Notes: generated by a model from the letters alone, not told the origin. A DNA stretch of 64,000 bases from Hydrogenophaga sp. (GCF_026125785.1 NZ_JAHCKL010000012.1:50678-114677), one strand, 5' to 3'; positions 41,587 to 53,350 are shown, counted from the first letter of the stretch. Program-made: numbers and translations.

Positions 41587-44500
41587 TCAGACCAGCACGC
41601 GTTCGATGCCGCCCTGGTTGGCCCGGGCCACGTACTCTGGCAGCCACTGCTCGCCCAGGATCTGGCGCGCCATTTCCACCACGATGTAGTCGGCCTCAAG
41701 CAGGCCGTTCTGCAAGTCATCGGTGTAGCGCGAGAGGCCCTGCAGGCAGCTCGGGCACGACGTGAGGATCTTCACGTTGTCCTTCGCACCCACCGTCCCT
41801 GCGCTGCGCAGAGCTGCCTCACCCTGGCGAATTTCTTCTTCCTTGCGGAAACGGATCTGGGTCGATACATCGGGACGGGTCACGCCCAGCGTGCCGGACT
41901 CGCCGCAGCAGCGCTTGCTCTCGATGACGTTGGGGCCGACAAGCGCCTTGACCGTCTTCATGGGCTCCTGCAGCTTCATGGGCGTGTGGCAGGGGTCGTG
42001 GTAGAGGTAACCTCCCTGGCCTTCGGACAGGCGGATGCCCTTCTCCAGCAGGAACTCGTGGATGTCAACGATGCGGCAACCGGGGAAGATCTTGTCGAAT
42101 TCGTAGCCCTGGAGCTGGTCGTAGCAGGTACCGCAGCTCACCACCACAGTCTTGATGTCGAGGTAGTTGAGCGTATTGGCCACGCGGTGGAAGAGCACCC
42201 GGTTATCGGTGATGATCTTCTCCGCCTTGTCGAACTGGCCGCTGCCCCGCTGCGGGTAGCCACAGCACAGATAGCCCGGCGGCAGCACGGTCTGTACGCC
42301 GGCATGCCAGAGCATGGCCTGCGTGGCCAGGCCGACCTGGCTGAACAGGCGCTCCGAACCACACCCCGGGAAGTAGAACACCGCCTCGGTCTCGGCCGTG
42401 GTCGCCACCGGGTTGCGGATGATGGGCACGTAGTCCTTGTCTTCGATGTCCAGCAACGCACGCGCCGTCTTCTTGGGCAAGCCCCCCGGCATCTTCTTGT
42501 TGATGAAGTGGATCACCTGCTCTTTCACCGGAGCCACGCCCAGCGTGGCGGGCGGCGCACTGGTTTGCTTGCGCGCCAGCCGCTTGAACAGGTCGTTCGC
42601 CAGGCGCTGCGCCTTGAAGCCGACGCCCACCATGGCCGCGCGCATGAGCTTGATGGTTTCGGGATGGGTGGCGTTCAGGAAGAACATGGCGGCGGCATTG
42701 CCGGGGCGCACGCTTTTCTGCCCCATCTTGCGCAACAGATTGCGCATGTTCATGGTCACGTCGCCGAAATCAATCTTGACCGGGCACGGCGAGAGGCACT
42801 TGTGGCAAACCGTACAGTGGTCGGCCACGTCTTCGAACTCCTCCCAGTGCTTGATGCTCACGCCACGCCGCGTCTGCTCTTCGTAGAGGAAGGCCTCGAC
42901 CAGCAGCGAGGTGGCGAGGATCTTGTTGCGCGGCGAGTAGAGCAGGTTGGCGCGCGGCACGTGCGTGGCGCACACCGGTTTGCACTTGCCGCAACGCAGA
43001 CAGTCCTTGACGCTGTCGGCGATGGCGCCGATGTCGCTCTGCTGCATGATCAGCGACTCGTGCCCCATCAGGCCGAAACTGGGCGTGTAGGCGTTCGACA
43101 GGTCGGCGCTGCGCAGGTTGGCATCCCCCGGCAGGTCTTCGCGCAGCAGCTTGCCCTTGTTGAAGCGCCCTTCGGGATCCACCCGGCGCTTGTATTCGGC
43201 AAAGGGCCGGAGTTCCTCGTCGGTCAGAAACTCCAGCTTGGTGATGCCGATGCCATGCTCGCCGGAGATCACCCCATCGAGACGGCGTGCCAGCACCATG
43301 ATGCGCGCCACCGCTTCATGCGCGGTCTGCAGCATCTCGTAGTCGTCGCTGTTGACCGGGATATTGGTGTGGACGTTGCCGTCGCCGGCATGCATGTGCA
43401 GCGCCACCCACACGCGCCCTTTGAGCACGCGCTGATGGATGGCATTGCACTCGGCCAGCAGCGGCCCGAAGGCCGCACCGGCAAATATCTGCTGCAGTGG
43501 TGCACGGATCTGCGTCTTCCAGCTCGCCCGCAGACTGTGGTCCTGCAGCTGCGGAAACAGGGCGTCCACATCGCCAAGCCAGTTGGCCCATTGGGCGCGC
43601 ACGCTGCGCACCAGGGCCAATGCCTGCTGCACGCGGTCCTCCAGCAGTTCGGCGCTGGGTATGTCGCTGGCGTCGTCGCTGCGGCCCAGTGGCAGGTTGC
43701 CGCGGGTGAAGAAGCCCTCCAAGGCCTCGCACAGCTTGAGCTTGTTGCGCAGGGACAGTTCGATGTTGATGCGCTCGATGCCCTCGGTGTACTCACCCAT
43801 GCGCGGCAGCGGAATCACCACGTCTTCGTTGATCTTGAAGGCGTTGGTGTGCTTGCTGATGGCGGCGGTGCGCTTGCGGTCCAGCCAGAACTTCTTGCGG
43901 GCTTCGGGGCTGATGGCGATGAAGCCCTCGCCGCTGCGCGAGTTGGCCAGGCGAATCACTTCACTGGCCGCGCGCGCCACCGCATCAGCGTCGTCCCCAA
44001 CGATGTCGCCGATCAGCACCATCTTGGGCAGCGAGCCGCGCTTGCTCTTGGTGGCATAGCCCACCGCCTTGAGATACCGGTCATCCAGGTGCTCCAGCCC
44101 GGCCAGGATGGCCCCACCATCGCGCTTCATCTCGCCGAACATGAAGTCCTTGATGTCGACGATGGAGGGCACGCAGTCCTTCGGGTTGCCAAAAAACTCC
44201 AGGCACACCGTACGCACATGCTGTGGCATGCGGTGCACCAGCCACCGCGCGCTCGTGATCAGGCCGTCACAGCCTTCCTTCTGGATGCCAGGCAGGCCGC
44301 TGAGGAACTTGTCGGTGACATCCTTGCCCAGACCTTCCTTGCGGAAGGTCCGGCCCGGGATGGCCAGCTGTTCGGTGCGCACCGGCGTCTTGCCGTTGGC
44401 TTCGAAGTACTTCAACTCGAAAGTAGCCACCTCTGCATCGTGGATCTTGCCCAGGTTGTGGTCCAGCCTGGTCACCTCCAGCCACTGTGCTTCGGGCGTG

Positions 44501-45465
44501 ACCATGCGCCAGCTCACCAGATTGTCCAGGGCCGTGCCCCAGAGCACCGCCTTCTTGCCACCGGCGTTCATGGCGATGTTGCCGCCAATGCAGGAAGCCT
44601 CGGCACTGGTGGGATCGACCGCGAAAACGTGGCCGGCCCGCTCGGCGGCGTCCGCCACACGCTGGGTGACCACGCCGGCTTCGGTCCAGATGGTGGGCAG
44701 TGGCTGGTCGTGGCCTGGCACGCGCACCCACTCGAGCTCGGTCATGGCCTCCAGCTTCTCGGTGTTGATCACCGCGCTCTTCCAGGTCAGAGGAATGGCA
44801 CCACCGGTGTAGCCGGTGCCGCCCCCACGGGGGATGATGGTCAAACCCAGTTCGAAGCAGCCTTTGACGAGCAAAGCCATCTCCGCCTCGGTATCGGGCG
44901 TCAGCACGACGAAGGGGTACTCGATGCGCCAGTCGGTGGCATCCGTTACGTGAGAAACGCGCGAAAGCCCGTCGAACTTGATGTTGTCCCGCGCGGTGAG
45001 CCGGCGCAGAACCTTGTTGGCCCGCTGGCGCAAGGCCGCCACATCCTCGAAGGACTGGGCGAACCGATTGACGGCCTCGCGGGCCGACGTCAGCAGTTCT
45101 GCCACCAGGGCATCACGAGCGCTGTCGTCGTCCGGCGTGCGCCGCTTCTGCACCTCGGCCAGGCGGTGGTGCAAGGCGTCCACCAGTTGCTGGCGCCGCT
45201 TCGGGCTGTCGAGCAGATCGTCCTGCAGGTAAGGGTTGCGCTGCACCACCCAGATATCACCCAGCACCTCGTACAGCATGCGCGCGGAGCGGCCGGTGCG
45301 GCGCTCGCCGCGCAGGCTGTCCAGCAGCGCCCAGGCGCGCTCGCCCAGCAACCGCAGGACGATTTCACGATCCGAGAAGGAGGTGTAGTTGTAGGGGATC
45401 TCGCGCAGACGCGGCGCATCGTCGGTGGTGTTGGCGAGCAGCGAAAGCGGAGTGGGTGCGTTCAT
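41587..45465 (-). CDS. Large FAD-linked oxidoreductase with Fe-S and CCG domains (DUF3683 family)
   Basis: A 1,292-residue protein. Order of parts: DUF3683 (about 20-150), an FAD-binding type 4 domain with [17 protein letters not shown], an FAD oxidase C-terminal domain ending near [16 protein letters not shown], a two-cluster ferredoxin domain with [16 protein letters not shown] and [12 protein letters not shown], and two cysteine-rich CCG modules ([31 protein letters not shown]). It resembles fused GlcD/GlcF or D-lactate dehydrogenases. The substrate is probably a 2-hydroxy acid; this is inferred. I chose the ATG at 45465. Confidence 0.92.
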   Translation of the reverse strand: MNAPTPLSLLANTTDDAPRLREIPYNYTSFSDREIVLRLLGERAWALLDSLRGERRTGRSARMLYEVLGDIWVVQRNPYLQDDLLDSPKRRQQLVDALHHRLAEVQKRRTPDDDSARDALVAELLTSAREAVNRFAQSFEDVAALRQRANKVLRRLTARDNIKFDGLSRVSHVTDATDWRIEYPFVVLTPDTEAEMALLVKGCFELGLTIIPRGGGTGYTGGAIPLTWKSAVINTEKLEAMTELEWVRVPGHDQPLPTIWTEAGVVTQRVADAAERAGHVFAVDPTSAEASCIGGNIAMNAGGKKAVLWGTALDNLVSWRMVTPEAQWLEVTRLDHNLGKIHDAEVATFELKYFEANGKTPVRTEQLAIPGRTFRKEGLGKDVTDKFLSGLPGIQKEGCDGLITSARWLVHRMPQHVRTVCLEFFGNPKDCVPSIVDIKDFMFGEMKRDGGAILAGLEHLDDRYLKAVGYATKSKRGSLPKMVLIGDIVGDDADAVARAASEVIRLANSRSGEGFIAISPEARKKFWLDRKRTAAISKHTNAFKINEDVVIPLPRMGEYTEGIERINIELSLRNKLKLCEALEGFFTRGNLPLGRSDDASDIPSAELLEDRVQQALALVRSVRAQWANWLGDVDALFPQLQDHSLRASWKTQIRAPLQQIFAGAAFGPLLAECNAIHQRVLKGRVWVALHMHAGDGNVHTNIPVNSDDYEMLQTAHEAVARIMVLARRLDGVISGEHGIGITKLEFLTDEELRPFAEYKRRVDPEGRFNKGKLLREDLPGDANLRSADLSNAYTPSFGLMGHESLIMQQSDIGAIADSVKDCLRCGKCKPVCATHVPRANLLYSPRNKILATSLLVEAFLYEEQTRRGVSIKHWEEFEDVADHCTVCHKCLSPCPVKIDFGDVTMNMRNLLRKMGQKSVRPGNAAAMFFLNATHPETIKLMRAAMVGVGFKAQRLANDLFKRLARKQTSAPPATLGVAPVKEQVIHFINKKMPGGLPKKTARALLDIEDKDYVPIIRNPVATTAETEAVFYFPGCGSERLFSQVGLATQAMLWHAGVQTVLPPGYLCCGYPQRGSGQFDKAEKIITDNRVLFHRVANTLNYLDIKTVVVSCGTCYDQLQGYEFDKIFPGCRIVDIHEFLLEKGIRLSEGQGGYLYHDPCHTPMKLQEPMKTVKALVGPNVIESKRCCGESGTLGVTRPDVSTQIRFRKEEEIRQGEAALRSAGTVGAKDNVKILTSCPSCLQGLSRYTDDLQNGLLEADYIVVEMARQILGEQWLPEYVARANQGGIERVLV

Positions 45466-45641
45466 TGGTATCGGAGTCGCCAGCATGACAGCGACGAACC
45501 CAGGATGGTACCGCAGCGCAACATACACCCACCCCCCTCATGGAAACCCCTGTTGTCACGTCCAGGAAACGCCGTTGCAATGGTTTCGTCACACGAGGTC
45601 AATACGCTACCCCCGTTTCTGAATCCCCTAAGGAGTTGTGC

Positions 45642-46961
45642 ATGCATACCCGTCTCATTCCCCTGTCCGGCGTCGTATTCGCCGCTGCCTTGCTCGGCTC
45701 GCCAGCCCACGCGCAGACCGAGATCCAATGGTGGCATTCGATGGGTGGCGCCCTGGGCGAATGGGTGAACGACCTGGCCAAGGATTTCAACGCCAGCCAG
45801 AAGGACTACAAGATCGTGCCCACGTTCAAGGGCAGCTACGACGAGTCCATGACCGCGGCCATCGCTGCCTTCCGGGCCGGCAACGCCCCCCACATCCTGC
45901 AGGTGTTCGAGGTCGGTACCGCCACCATGATGGCCAGCAAGGGCGCCATTGTTCCCGTCGGCGAGGTGATGAAGAAGGCCGGCGTGCGCTTCGACCCCAA
46001 CGCCTATGTGCCGGCGGTGGCGGGCTACTACACCGCGCCCAATGGCCAGATGCTCAGCTTCCCGTTCAACAGCTCGACCACCGTTTTCCACTACAGCAAG
46101 GACGCTTTCAAGGCCGCCGGCCTGGACCCTGAGAAGCCCCCGACCACCTGGCCCGAGGTGGCCCTGGCCGCCGGCAAACTCAAGGCCTCTGGCCACAAGT
46201 GCCCGTTCACCACCAGTTGGGTGAGCTGGACCCAGTTGGAGAGCTTCTCCGCCTGGCACAACACCGAGTTCGCCACATTGGGCAATGGCATGCGCGGCAT
46301 GAACGCGCGGCTGACCTTCAACAGCCCGCTGCATGTGCGGCATATTGAAAACTTGGCCAACATGGCCAAAACCGGCCTGTTCGTCTACAAGGGTCGCGGC
46401 AATGCGGCCGATGCGACCTTCGTCTCCGGCGAGTGCGCGATGATCACCGGCTCCTCGGCGCTGTACGGCAACGTCAAGCGCAACGCCAAATTCGCCAGCG
46501 GCATCGGCACCCTGCCCTACTACCCGGACGTGCCCGGCGCACCGCAGAACACGGTGATCGGCGGCGCCAGCCTGTGGGTGATGTCGGGCAAGAAGGACGC
46601 TGAGTACAAGGGCGTGGCGCAGTTCTTCGCCCACCTCTCCAAACCCGAGGAGGCCGCCAAGAGCCACCAGCGCACAGGCTATCTGCCCCTGACCAAGGCG
46701 TCCTATGAACTGACCGAGAAGTCCGGCTTCTACAAGCAGAATCCCGGCACCGACGTGTCGGTGGAGCAGATGATCCGCAAGACCACCGACAAGTCGCGCG
46801 GCATCCGCCTGGGCAACTTCGTGCAGATCCGCACCATCAACGACGAGGAGCTCGAACAGGTGTGGGCCGGCCGCAAGACCGCCAAGCAGGCGCTGGACGA
46901 TGCCGTGCGGCGCGGCAACGAGCAACTGGCCCGTTTCGAAGCTGCCAACAAGGGCCGGTAA
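45642..46961 (+). CDS. ugpB: Glycerol-3-phosphate ABC transporter, periplasmic binding protein
   Basis: A 439-residue binding protein with a clean Sec signal (LIPLSGVVFAAALLGSPAHA) and mature start QTEIQWWHSMGG. The GALGEWVNDLAKDFNAS and STTVFHYSKDAFKAAGLDP segments match UgpB, which binds sn-glycerol-3-phosphate and glycerophosphodiesters. The ATG at 45642 has AAGGAG upstream. It heads the ugpBAECQ operon. I saw no clear PHO box in the 176-bp upstream gap. Confidence 0.96.
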   Translation: MHTRLIPLSGVVFAAALLGSPAHAQTEIQWWHSMGGALGEWVNDLAKDFNASQKDYKIVPTFKGSYDESMTAAIAAFRAGNAPHILQVFEVGTATMMASKGAIVPVGEVMKKAGVRFDPNAYVPAVAGYYTAPNGQMLSFPFNSSTTVFHYSKDAFKAAGLDPEKPPTTWPEVALAAGKLKASGHKCPFTTSWVSWTQLESFSAWHNTEFATLGNGMRGMNARLTFNSPLHVRHIENLANMAKTGLFVYKGRGNAADATFVSGECAMITGSSALYGNVKRNAKFASGIGTLPYYPDVPGAPQNTVIGGASLWVMSGKKDAEYKGVAQFFAHLSKPEEAAKSHQRTGYLPLTKASYELTEKSGFYKQNPGTDVSVEQMIRKTTDKSRGIRLGNFVQIRTINDEELEQVWAGRKTAKQALDDAVRRGNEQLARFEAANKGR

Positions 46962-46995
46962 ATGAGGCTCGCCAGGGCGCGCCATGCGTCCTGCA

Positions 46996-47026
46996 CGCCC
47001 CGCACCGACGCGACTCGGGCGGGGCG
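46996..47026 (+). terminator. Hairpin between ugpB and ugpA (attenuator-like)
   Basis: CGCCCCGC (46996-47003) plus CCGA pairs with TCGG plus GCGGGGCG (47019-47026), giving about 12 bp with one bulged A and a 6-nt loop. ATTTCTGTT follows, a weak T tract. Such stems after binding-protein genes often limit downstream expression and stabilise the upstream mRNA; that role is inferred here. Confidence 0.6.
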
Positions 47027-47072
47027 ATTTCTGTTGTAGCCTTCGCTTCGCACTCCCTACCTGCCAGCCCTC

Positions 47073-47954
47073 ATGGAAAAACGCGTCCGATTCCGATCGA
47101 CCTGGCTGCCCTGGGCCCTGGTCGCCCCGCAGATGGCGGTGGTGCTCGTCTTCTTTTTCTGGCCGGCCGCGCAGGCCCTCTACCAGAGCCTGCTGCAGCA
47201 GGACGCTTTCGGCCTCTCAAACGAATTTGTCGGCCTGGAGAACTTCGAACGGCTCTTCGCCGACCCCAGCTACCTCGCATCATTCCGCATCACGGCGGTC
47301 TTCTCCGCACTGGTTGCGGGCTTTGGCCTGGTCATCGCCTTGCTGCTGGCGGTGATGGCCAACCGCGTTCTGCGCGGGGCGTCGGTCTACAAGACGCTGT
47401 TGATCTGGCCGTATGCGGTAGCGCCGGTGGTGGCCGGTGTGCTGTGGCTGTTCATGTTCGCCTCGCCCTACGGGGTGGTTGCCTATGGCCTGCGCTGGAT
47501 CGGCCTGGACTGGAACCATCTGCTCAACCCCAACCATGCGATGGCACTGGTGGTCATGGCCGCGGTGTGGAAGCAGATCTCCTACAACTTTCTGTTTTTC
47601 CTCGCCGGTCTGCAATCCATCCCGCAATCCCTGATCGAGGCCGCCACCATCGACGGCGCCTCGCCTTGGCACCGTTTCTGGACCATCGTCTTTCCCCTGC
47701 TCTCACCCACGACCTTCTTCCTGCTGGTCATCAACATCGTCTACGCCTTCTTCGACACCTTCGCCATCGTGGACGCCACCACGCACGGAGGCCCTGGCAA
47801 GGAGACGGCCATCCTGGTCTACAAGGTCTACTACGACGGCTTCAAAGCGCTGGACATGGGTGGATCCGCCGCGCAATCGGTCATCCTCATGGGCATCGTC
47901 ATCTCGCTGACGGTGTTGCAGTTCCGCTTTGTCGAGAAGAAGGTCCAATACTGA
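47073..47954 (+). CDS. ugpA: Glycerol-3-phosphate ABC transporter permease UgpA
   Basis: A 293-residue inner-membrane permease with six predicted helices, starting with [20 protein letters not shown]. The EAA loop that contacts the ATPase is [20 protein letters not shown]. It pairs with UgpE. The 111-bp gap after ugpB holds a strong hairpin, and ugpE begins one base after its stop codon. Confidence 0.96.
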   Translation: MEKRVRFRSTWLPWALVAPQMAVVLVFFFWPAAQALYQSLLQQDAFGLSNEFVGLENFERLFADPSYLASFRITAVFSALVAGFGLVIALLLAVMANRVLRGASVYKTLLIWPYAVAPVVAGVLWLFMFASPYGVVAYGLRWIGLDWNHLLNPNHAMALVVMAAVWKQISYNFLFFLAGLQSIPQSLIEAATIDGASPWHRFWTIVFPLLSPTTFFLLVINIVYAFFDTFAIVDATTHGGPGKETAILVYKVYYDGFKALDMGGSAAQSVILMGIVISLTVLQFRFVEKKVQY

Positions 47955-47955
47955 C

Positions 47956-48810
47956 ATGATCGAACGGCGGCCCGTACTGACTTTCGTCTCGCACCTGATC
48001 CTGTTGCTCGGGGTGCTGGTGGTGGCCTTTCCGGTCTACATCACTTTCGTGGGCTCCACCCAGTCGGCGGAACAGGTGGCGACCAGCAACCCGCTCTCGC
48101 TGCTGCCCGGCAGCCATTTCTTCGAGAGCTACCGGCTGGCACTGTTCGGTGGCAAGACCACCGGCGGCTCCACCATCGCACCGGTGGCCCCCATGTTGTG
48201 GGTCAGCTTCGTGAGTGCCATGGTCATCGCCATCGGCAAGATCATCATCTCCCTCCTGTCGGCCTTCGCCATCGTCTACTTCCGCTTCCCCGCTCGCGGC
48301 CTGGTGTTCTGGATGATCTTCGTCACCTTGATGCTGCCGGTGGAGGTGCGCATAGGGCCGACCTACGAGGTGGTGTCCGATCTGGGCATGCTCAACTCCT
48401 ACGCGGGCCTCACGATCCCGCTGATCGCATCGGCCACGGCCACTTTCCTGTTCCGCCAGTTTTTCCTGACCGTGCCCGACGAACTCGTGGAGGCCGCACG
48501 CATGGACGGCGCGGGCCCGATGCGCTTTTTCTGGGATGTGCTGCTGCCGCTGTCGCGCACCAGCATCGCGGCGTTGTTCGTCATCCAGTTCATCTACGGC
48601 TGGAACCAGTACCTCTGGCCTCTGCTGGTGACCACCAGCGAAGACATGTACCCCGTGGTTCTCGGCATCAAGCGCGCCATCTTCGGCGAGGTCTACGTCG
48701 AATGGAACGTGGTCATGGCCACCGCCATCCTGGCCATGTTGCCCCCGGCCGTGGTGGTCCTCCTGATGCAGAAGTGGTTCGTCAAGGGCCTGGTCGACAC
48801 CGAGAAATAA
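47956..48810 (+). CDS. ugpE: Glycerol-3-phosphate ABC transporter permease UgpE
   Basis: A 284-residue permease with six predicted helices and the EAA loop [20 protein letters not shown]. The first helix is [21 protein letters not shown] chose the ATG at 47956, directly after ugpA; the open frame extends a few codons into ugpA. Together UgpA and UgpE form the translocation pore. Confidence 0.96.
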   Translation: MIERRPVLTFVSHLILLLGVLVVAFPVYITFVGSTQSAEQVATSNPLSLLPGSHFFESYRLALFGGKTTGGSTIAPVAPMLWVSFVSAMVIAIGKIIISLLSAFAIVYFRFPARGLVFWMIFVTLMLPVEVRIGPTYEVVSDLGMLNSYAGLTIPLIASATATFLFRQFFLTVPDELVEAARMDGAGPMRFFWDVLLPLSRTSIAALFVIQFIYGWNQYLWPLLVTTSEDMYPVVLGIKRAIFGEVYVEWNVVMATAILAMLPPAVVVLLMQKWFVKGLVDTEK

Positions 48811-48819
48811 GCACACGCC

Positions 48820-49824
48820 ATGGCTTCACTGCAACTCAAGAACGTCATCAAGCAATACCGCCAGGGCAAGCAGTCCCTGCAGGTGATCCACGGCGTGAGC
48901 GCCGACATCGCCGACGGCGAATTCATCGTCATCGTGGGACCCTCGGGTTGCGGCAAGAGCACGCTGCTGCGCATGGTCGCCGGCCTGGAGGAGATCACCG
49001 CTGGGGAGATCCTCATCGGCGCACGCGTGGTCAACCAGCTTGAGCCGGCCGAGCGCGACATCGCCATGGTGTTCCAGAACTACGCGCTCTACCCCCACAT
49101 GAGCGTGTTCGACAACATGGCCTATGGCCTGAAGATCGCCAAGGTACCCAAGGACGACATCAAGACCCGTGTCGACAAGGCGGCCAGAATCCTGGAACTG
49201 GGCCACCTGCTGGAACGCAAGCCGCGTCAGCTCTCCGGCGGCCAACGCCAGCGTGTGGCCATGGGCCGCGCCATCGTGCGCGAGCCACAGGTCTTCCTGT
49301 TCGACGAACCCCTCTCCAACCTCGACGCCAAGCTGCGCGCCCAGACCCGCCTCGAAATCCAGAAACTGCATCGGGAACTCGGCATCACCTCCCTCTTTGT
49401 CACCCATGACCAGGTGGAGGCGATGACGCTGGCGCAACGCATGATCGTGATGAATGCGGGCCACATGGAACAGTTCGGTACGCCCGAGGAGGTCTATTCC
49501 CGCCCCGCCACCACCTTCGTGGCCAGCTTCATCGGCTCGCCGCCCATGAACCTGCTCAAGCAAGCCCCGGGCGGGCAGACCGGGCGCATCCTGGGCATAC
49601 GCCCGGAGCACCTCGACATCGGCACCGAGGGCTGGGCTGTGCGTGTGGAAACGGTGGAACTGCTGGGCGCGGAACGCCTGGTGCATGCGCGCCTGGGTGA
49701 AGAGCCCTTGATCATCCGCACCCACGAAGACCAGGGAGCCCCGGAAATCGGCAGCACCATCCATGTGCGGCCACGTGAAGACCGGCTGCACAGCTTCGAC
49801 GCCGAGACGGGTCGCCGCGCATGA
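48820..49824 (+). CDS. ugpC: Glycerol-3-phosphate ABC transporter ATPase UgpC
   Basis: A 334-residue ABC ATPase that powers the Ugp importer. It has Walker [10 protein letters not shown], the signature [14 protein letters not shown], Walker [13 protein letters not shown], and a C-terminal TOBE/regulatory domain from about residue 235. In E. coli, UgpC-associated phosphate inhibits the transporter. The stop overlaps the ugpQ start by four bases (ATGA). Confidence 0.97.
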   Translation: MASLQLKNVIKQYRQGKQSLQVIHGVSADIADGEFIVIVGPSGCGKSTLLRMVAGLEEITAGEILIGARVVNQLEPAERDIAMVFQNYALYPHMSVFDNMAYGLKIAKVPKDDIKTRVDKAARILELGHLLERKPRQLSGGQRQRVAMGRAIVREPQVFLFDEPLSNLDAKLRAQTRLEIQKLHRELGITSLFVTHDQVEAMTLAQRMIVMNAGHMEQFGTPEEVYSRPATTFVASFIGSPPMNLLKQAPGGQTGRILGIRPEHLDIGTEGWAVRVETVELLGAERLVHARLGEEPLIIRTHEDQGAPEIGSTIHVRPREDRLHSFDAETGRRA

Positions 49825-50567
49825 ACGCGGCCCCCTGGCCCTATCCACGCTGGATTGCGCACCGAGGCGCCGGCAAGCTGGCGCCAGAAAACACACTGGC
49901 CGCCTTCCGCCTGGGCGCATCCCACGGCTACCGCATGTACGAATGCGATGCCAAGCTCAGTGCCGATGGTGTGGTGTTCCTCCTGCACGACACCACCCTT
50001 GAACGCTCCAGCAACGGCCGGGGCGTGGCCGGCAACCTGGCCTGGAGCGCGCTGAGCCAGCTTGACGCCGGCAGTTGGCACTCCCGTACGTTCGCCGGCG
50101 AACCTCTGGCCACGCTGGAGAGCATCGCGCGTCACTGCCAGGCCCATGGGCACTGGCTGAACATCGAGATCAAGCCCACCCCCGGCATGGACGCGCAAAC
50201 GGGACGCGCCGTCGCCCGCGAGGCCACCCGACTGTGGGCCCGCGACGCCGCGCACCTGCCGTTGCTCACGTCCTTCCAACCCGACGCTTTGGCAGGGGCA
50301 CGCGAGGCGGCACCGGAACTGCCGCGCGGTCTCCTGCTCGATACGCTCTGGGAGGGTTGGCAAGACGCCGCCACCCGGTTGGGCTGCGTGGCGCTGGTCT
50401 GCAACCATGCTCTATGGGACGCCACTTCCGTGGCCCAGGCCCGCGGCGCAGGCCTGCGGATGCTGGCCTACACCGTCAACGACGAGTGGGCCGCAGACCG
50501 CCTGATCCGCCTGGGTCTGGATGGGATCATCACCGATCGTGTGGACCTGTTCGCGCCCGCCCTCTGA
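49821..50567 (+). CDS. ugpQ: Glycerophosphodiester phosphodiesterase UgpQ
   Basis: A 248-residue cytosolic GDPD enzyme that splits glycerophosphodiesters into glycerol-3-phosphate and an alcohol. Conserved residues are in [37 protein letters not shown] and [10 protein letters not shown]. Coupling to ugpC by a four-base overlap supports the role in using imported phosphodiesters as a phosphate or carbon source. Confidence 0.96.
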   Translation: MNAAPWPYPRWIAHRGAGKLAPENTLAAFRLGASHGYRMYECDAKLSADGVVFLLHDTTLERSSNGRGVAGNLAWSALSQLDAGSWHSRTFAGEPLATLESIARHCQAHGHWLNIEIKPTPGMDAQTGRAVAREATRLWARDAAHLPLLTSFQPDALAGAREAAPELPRGLLLDTLWEGWQDAATRLGCVALVCNHALWDATSVAQARGAGLRMLAYTVNDEWAADRLIRLGLDGIITDRVDLFAPAL

Positions 50568-50579
50568 CCCGGACGGCCA

Positions 50580-50846
50580 TCAGCGCCGGTGCAGCCACCA
50601 GGCCAGAGAGCCCTGGACCAGCACCAGGGCCGCATAGGTGGCCATCTTGCCGTCTCGCCCGAAATAGACCAGGCCTGCCAGCAGCACCACGACCCCGGCA
50701 ACCACCAGCATGAAAGCCTCCAGCCGGGCGCCCGATCTGGCCCTCCCCGCGCGGCGCAGGCGAGGCACCAGCCACAGCACCAGAGCCACCGCCACGGCGG
50801 GCGCAATGAACCCCAGAATGTGGCCGAGGAAGCCGGGGAACGTCAT
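50580..50846 (-). CDS. Small membrane protein, hypothetical
   Basis: An 88-residue protein with three likely transmembrane helices: [36 protein letters not shown] and [17 protein letters not shown], separated by basic segments ([17 protein letters not shown]). I do not recognise a family. The long open frame on this strand continues over hemA but is a shadow; the ATG at 50846 gives a compact protein. It is divergent from hemA and converges on ugpQ. Confidence 0.7.
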   Translation of the reverse strand: MTFPGFLGHILGFIAPAVAVALVLWLVPRLRRAGRARSGARLEAFMLVVAGVVVLLAGLVYFGRDGKMATYAALVLVQGSLAWWLHRR

Positions 50847-50859
50847 TGCGCAAAGACCG

Positions 50860-50894
50860 TGGCGAGCATAAGGGTTCAATTTTATAATCGGGCA
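50860..50894 (+). promoter_or_regulatory. hemA promoter, TATAAT adjoining the start codon
   Basis: A perfect TATAAT lies at 50883-50888, with TGGCGA (50860-50865) as a weak -35 at 17-nt spacing. Only six bases separate the -10 box from the hemA ATG, so a transcript from here would begin at or next to the start codon. Confidence 0.6.
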
Positions 50895-52193
50895 ATGTCT
50901 GTCTGGGCGCTCGGCATCAACCACAACACGGCTCCGCTCGATCTGAGAGGCCGGTTTGCCTTCGCGCTGGACCAGATCCAGCCCGCGCTGCAGGGCTACC
51001 GCCAAAGCCTGGCGCGGCAACCTGAGGCTACCCTGTTGTCCACCTGCAACCGCACCGAGCTCTATGGCGCGGGCGACCAGTCGGCGCTGGACCCGACCAT
51101 CGAATGGCTGGCCCGGACCGGCGGAGTCAGCAGCGAGATCCTGCGCGACCACGCCTACGTGCTGCGAGACGACCATGCCGCGCGCCACGCCTTCCGCGTG
51201 GCCAGCGGCCTGGACAGCATGGTGCTGGGCGAGCCGCAGATTCTGGGCCAGATGAAGGACGCGGTGCGCGTTGCCAGCGATGCTGGCGCTCTGGGCAGCA
51301 CCTTGCACCAGCTGTTCCAGCGGTCTTTCGCGGTAGCCAAGGAAGTCCGCAGCTCCACGGAAATCGGCGCGCATTCCATCAGCATGACGGCGGCTGCAGT
51401 CCGGTTGGCTTCGCAGCTCTTCGAAGACCTCCATGACATCCGGGTGCTGTTCGTGGGGGCAGGCGAAATGATCGAACTGGCGGCCACCCATTTCGCCGCA
51501 CGCCAGCCCAAAGGCATGGCCATCGCCAACCGCACGCTCGAGCGCGGCGAAAAGCTGGCGGGCCGCTTGGGTGCCGAAGTCATGCGCCTGGCCGACGTGC
51601 CAGGCCGTTTGCACGAATTTGACGCCGTGATCAGTTGCACGGCCAGCACCTTGCCCATCATCGGCCTGGGCGCCGTCGAGCGCGCGGTGAAGAAGCGGCG
51701 CCACCGCCCGATGTTCATGGTCGACCTCGCCGTGCCGCGCGACATCGAGCCTGAAGTGAAAGCGCTCGACGACGTCTATCTCTACACGGTGGACGACCTC
51801 GCGGCCGTGGTGCAGACCGGCAAAGACAACCGGCAAGCCGCGGTGGCGCAGGCCGAAGCCATCATTGATGCCGGCGTGCTCAGCTTCATGCACTGGATGG
51901 AGCAGCGCGACCCCACGCGCGGCGTGGTGCCACTGATCCAGCAGATCAACGCCCAGGCCGACGAGTGGCGTGCCACCGAGCTGGCCCGTGCCCGGCGCTT
52001 GCTGGCCCGGGGCGAACCCGTGGAAGCGGTGCTCGAAGCCCTTTCGCGCGGCCTCACGCAGAAGATGCTGCACGGCACGCTGGCGGAACTGCATGCGGGC
52101 GATAGCCACGCGCGCGCCGCTACCGCCCAGATGGTCTCGCGCCTTTTCCTGCGCGACGATCCCCCGAAACCCCCGCGCAACGCGCAGCCCTAG
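50895..52193 (+). CDS. hemA: Glutamyl-tRNA reductase
   Basis: HemA reduces glutamyl-tRNA to glutamate-1-semialdehyde, the first committed step of tetrapyrrole synthesis by the C5 route. The 432-residue protein has the catalytic cysteine in [12 protein letters not shown] (about residue 50), [17 protein letters not shown], and the NADPH-binding [14 protein letters not shown] chose the ATG at 50895, which gives the family start [14 protein letters not shown]. prfA follows after 68 bp and prmC after that. Confidence 0.97.
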   Translation: MSVWALGINHNTAPLDLRGRFAFALDQIQPALQGYRQSLARQPEATLLSTCNRTELYGAGDQSALDPTIEWLARTGGVSSEILRDHAYVLRDDHAARHAFRVASGLDSMVLGEPQILGQMKDAVRVASDAGALGSTLHQLFQRSFAVAKEVRSSTEIGAHSISMTAAAVRLASQLFEDLHDIRVLFVGAGEMIELAATHFAARQPKGMAIANRTLERGEKLAGRLGAEVMRLADVPGRLHEFDAVISCTASTLPIIGLGAVERAVKKRRHRPMFMVDLAVPRDIEPEVKALDDVYLYTVDDLAAVVQTGKDNRQAAVAQAEAIIDAGVLSFMHWMEQRDPTRGVVPLIQQINAQADEWRATELARARRLLARGEPVEAVLEALSRGLTQKMLHGTLAELHAGDSHARAATAQMVSRLFLRDDPPKPPRNAQP

Positions 52194-52261
52194 CCCGGTC
52201 TGCGCATGGCGGATGCGCAAAACCGCACCCGCCTGCGGCGTACCGGCGCCCTCGCCTACCC

Positions 52262-53350
52262 ATGAAAGCCTTCGTCCGCGATACCCTGTTGCGCCAGCGC
52301 GCCCGCCTGCATGAGCTTGATGCGCTGCTGTCTGCGCCAGACGTGGTGGATGACATCGACCGCTTCCGCTCACTCAGCCGCGAGCACGCCGAAGCCTCCA
52401 GCGTGGTGGAGGTGTTCGACCGGTACCTGCAGCGCGAAGCCGACCTGACCACCGCCCGCGACTTGTTGGCCGACCCCGACATGGCGGACATGGCCCAGGA
52501 GGAGATCGCCACGGCCGAAACCGACCTCGCGCGGCTCGACAGCGAACTGCAGCAGTTGCTGCTGCCCCGCGACCCCGACGACGAGCGCAACGCCTTTCTC
52601 GAAATTCGCGCCGGCACCGGCGGAGACGAATCGGCCCTGTTCGCGGGTGACCTGGCGCGCCTCTACACCCGCTACGCCGAGCGGCAGCGCTGGCAGGTCG
52701 ACGTCGTCAGCGAATCGCCCAGCGAACTCGGTGGCTACAAGGAAGTGGTGTTGCGCATCGCAGGCCCCGGCGCCTATGGCCGACTGCGGTTCGAGTCCGG
52801 TGGCCACCGCGTGCAGCGCGTGCCCGCCACGGAAACCCAGGGCCGCATCCATACCAGCGCGGCAACGGTGGCGGTCATGCCCGAGCCGGACGAGGCCCAG
52901 GCCATCCAGCTCAACCCCAGCGAGCTGCGCATCGACACCTTTCGCGCCAGCGGCGCCGGTGGGCAGCACATCAACAAGACCGACTCCGCGGTGCGCGTGA
53001 CCCACCTGCCCACGGGCATCACCGCCGAATGCCAGGATGGCCGCTCCCAACACAGCAACAAGGCCAAGGCCCTGCAAGTGCTGACAGCGCGGCTGCAAGA
53101 GAAGGAGCGCAGCGAGCGTGCCGCCGCGGAGGCCGCCACGCGCAAGGGCCTGATCGGCAGCGGCGACCGCAGCGACCGCATCCGCACCTACAACTTTCCC
53201 CAGGGGCGGCTGACCGACCACCGCATCAACCTGACGCTGTACAAGCTGCAGCAGGTAATGGATGGCGACCTGGATGAAGTGGTGCATGCGCTGCAGGTTG
53301 TCCGGGGGGCCGAACTGCTGGCCGAACTGGAACAGCGCAACGCCGCATGA
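52262..53350 (+). CDS. prfA: Peptide chain release factor 1
   Basis: RF1 ends translation at UAA and UAG. The 362-residue protein has the stop-codon recognition tripeptide PAT in [15 protein letters not shown] (about 189) and the GGQ loop in [19 protein letters not shown] (about 230). The ATG start matches the family. Its stop overlaps the prmC start by four bases, fitting since PrmC methylates the GGQ glutamine of release factors. The hemA-prfA-prmC order is widely conserved. Confidence 0.98.
   Translation: MKAFVRDTLLRQRARLHELDALLSAPDVVDDIDRFRSLSREHAEASSVVEVFDRYLQREADLTTARDLLADPDMADMAQEEIATAETDLARLDSELQQLLLPRDPDDERNAFLEIRAGTGGDESALFAGDLARLYTRYAERQRWQVDVVSESPSELGGYKEVVLRIAGPGAYGRLRFESGGHRVQRVPATETQGRIHTSAATVAVMPEPDEAQAIQLNPSELRIDTFRASGAGGQHINKTDSAVRVTHLPTGITAECQDGRSQHSNKAKALQVLTARLQEKERSERAAAEAATRKGLIGSGDRSDRIRTYNFPQGRLTDHRINLTLYKLQQVMDGDLDEVVHALQVVRGAELLAELEQRNAA

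Noticed and set aside
45466-45641. PHO box upstream of ugpB
   Set aside because: GTCAC-like pieces occur, but I could not find two well-spaced PHO half-sites. Phosphate control is plausible from family knowledge but not shown here.
41464-45768. A 1,434-codon open frame on the plus strand
   Set aside because: It is antisense to the DUF3683 oxidoreductase, whose FAD and Fe-S motifs are unmistakable. The frame has the low-complexity Ala/Gly/His/Arg/Val composition of a high-GC shadow frame.
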